From Streptomyces sp. P3 (GTDB lineage: Bacteria; Actinomycetota; Actinomycetes; Streptomycetales; Streptomycetaceae), in NCBI RefSeq assembly GCF_003032475.1, contig NZ_CP028369.1, positions 8,680,001 to 8,744,000 of the forward strand: 64,000 bases of DNA. The letters run 5' to 3'. Made by a program: the position numbers and the translations under genes. Every line of letters begins with the position of its first letter. Position 1 is the first letter of the stretch. A model generated the notes under the pieces. The model was not told where the DNA came from. It saw nothing but the letters and a program-made list of their open reading frames with translations, and searched no databases. Shown piece after piece: positions 63,296 through 64,000 of the stretch.

Positions 63296-64000
63296 ATGCC
63301 CGTCGACCCGCAAGCGACGTCCGCCCGGCTCACCGACGACGAGCTCAGGACGCTGCACGCCCACTGGCGCGCCGCGAACTACCTGGCCGTCGGCCAGATC
63401 TACCTCATGGCCAACCCGCTGCTCACCGAGCCGCTGCGGCCCGAGCACGTCAAGCCGCGACTGCTGGGCCACTGGGGCACCTCGCCCGGGCTGAACCTCG
63501 TGTACACCCACCTCAACCGCGTCATCCGCACCCGCGATCTGCGCGCCCTGTGCATCTGGGGACCCGGGCACGGCGGGCCCGCGGTGGTGGCGAACTCCTG
63601 GCTGGAGGGCTCCTACTCCGAGATCTACCCGGACGTCACCCAGGACGCGGCCGGCATGGCCCGGCTGTTCAAACAGTTCTCCTTTCCCGGGGGCATCCCC
63701 AGCCATGTCGCCCCGGAGACCCCCGGCTCCATCCACGAGGGCGGCGAACTGGGCTACTCGCTCTCCCACGCCTACGGCGCCGCCTTCGACAACCCCGACC
63801 TGCTGGTCGCCTGTGTGATCGGCGACGGCGAGGCGGAGACCGGTCCGCTGGCCGCCTCCTGGCACTCCGACAAGTTCCTCGACCCGGTCCACGACGGCGC
63901 CGTCCTGCCGATCCTGCACCTCAACGGCTACAAGATCGCCAACCCGACGGTGCTGGCCCGCATCCCCGAGCCCGAGCTCGACGACCTGCTGCGCGGCTAC
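63296..64000 (+). CDS. xfp: Phosphoketolase, N-terminal part (runs off the window)
   Basis: The first 235 residues of a protein that should be about 790-800. The opening [20 protein letters not shown] and [19 protein letters not shown] are characteristic, with the thiamine-diphosphate motif [11 protein letters not shown] and [11 protein letters not shown]. It splits xylulose-5-phosphate (and often fructose-6-phosphate) to acetyl phosphate and a smaller sugar phosphate. ATG 63296 follows GGAAGGG. It starts 163 bases after the 14-bp repeat array, near an RpiB-type isomerase. Confidence 0.95.
   Translation, partial: MPVDPQATSARLTDDELRTLHAHWRAANYLAVGQIYLMANPLLTEPLRPEHVKPRLLGHWGTSPGLNLVYTHLNRVIRTRDLRALCIWGPGHGGPAVVANSWLEGSYSEIYPDVTQDAAGMARLFKQFSFPGGIPSHVAPETPGSIHEGGELGYSLSHAYGAAFDNPDLLVACVIGDGEAETGPLAASWHSDKFLDPVHDGAVLPILHLNGYKIANPTVLARIPEPELDDLLRGY

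Overview
The window is chromosomal DNA of a Streptomyces or close relative. GC content is very high, codons strongly prefer G or C in third position, many starts are GTG, and neighbouring genes often share a 4-base ATGA or GTGA overlap. Families typical of the genus are present (CrcB pair with DUF190, AnsP/aspartase/glutaminase, SpoIIE phosphatase with PAS and GAF, Rv1733c, SCO6745, DhaKLM, phosphoketolase). I see no rRNA, tRNA, CRISPR array, transposase or integrase. About 60 genes are supported.

Layout. 1-2.5 kb (minus): the start of a GH43 hydrolase cut by the window edge, a cupin, a MaoC-like gene with a frameshift, and a carotenoid/retinol-desaturase gene that has lost its N-terminal half. 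2.6-8.3 kb: a long GAPDH, then an MFS exporter with a DUF3291-like gene, divergent from a MerR regulator across a strong dyad, then SseB-like, MarR and VOC genes. 8.7-16.8 kb: a galactan-utilisation locus (LacI repressor, two permeases and a binding lipoprotein on minus; GH42 beta-galactosidase and secreted GH53 galactanase on plus) with a promoter/operator in the divergent gap. 17-20 kb: a small HTH gene coupled to an SMP-30-like gene, then the fluoride-export trio CrcB-DUF190-CrcB, then uppP. 21-27 kb: asparagine/glutamine catabolism (FadR-type regulator, AnsP permease, asparaginase, aspartase, glutaminase). The first three are coupled by GTGA overlaps.

27-38 kb: DD-carboxypeptidase, a compact Rho with a long leader, a membrane protein, SnoaL-like/PadR/methyltransferase genes, a beta-lactamase-fold hydrolase, an acetylxylan-esterase family hydrolase, an Rv1733c protein, MarR, and a PrmC-related methyltransferase behind a structured leader. 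38-47.5 kb: a PAS-PAS-GAF-SpoIIE phosphatase, secreted proteins, FadH dienoyl-CoA reductase with a PadR regulator and a perfect operator, a surface protein, a frameshifted fibronectin-III gene and a GH75 chitosanase with a collagen-like tail. 47.5-51 kb: dhaKLM, then about 1.3 kb that is mostly non-genic and holds a decayed gene. 51-64 kb: Orn/Lys/Arg decarboxylase, hemerythrin protein, a TetR/NmrA divergent pair with tandem operators, GH115, SCO6745, RpiB-like, and the start of phosphoketolase.

Together the genes fit a soil saprotroph. It takes apart plant galactan and hemicellulose (GH43, GH42, GH53, GH115, CE7) and chitosan, uses asparagine, glutamine and dihydroxyacetone, and carries many one-component regulators next to their targets. 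No single element is clearly a new system. The most promising leads are the structured leader before the PrmC-like gene, the collagen-tailed chitosanase, the compact Rho and its leader, and a set of unusually clear operator palindromes.
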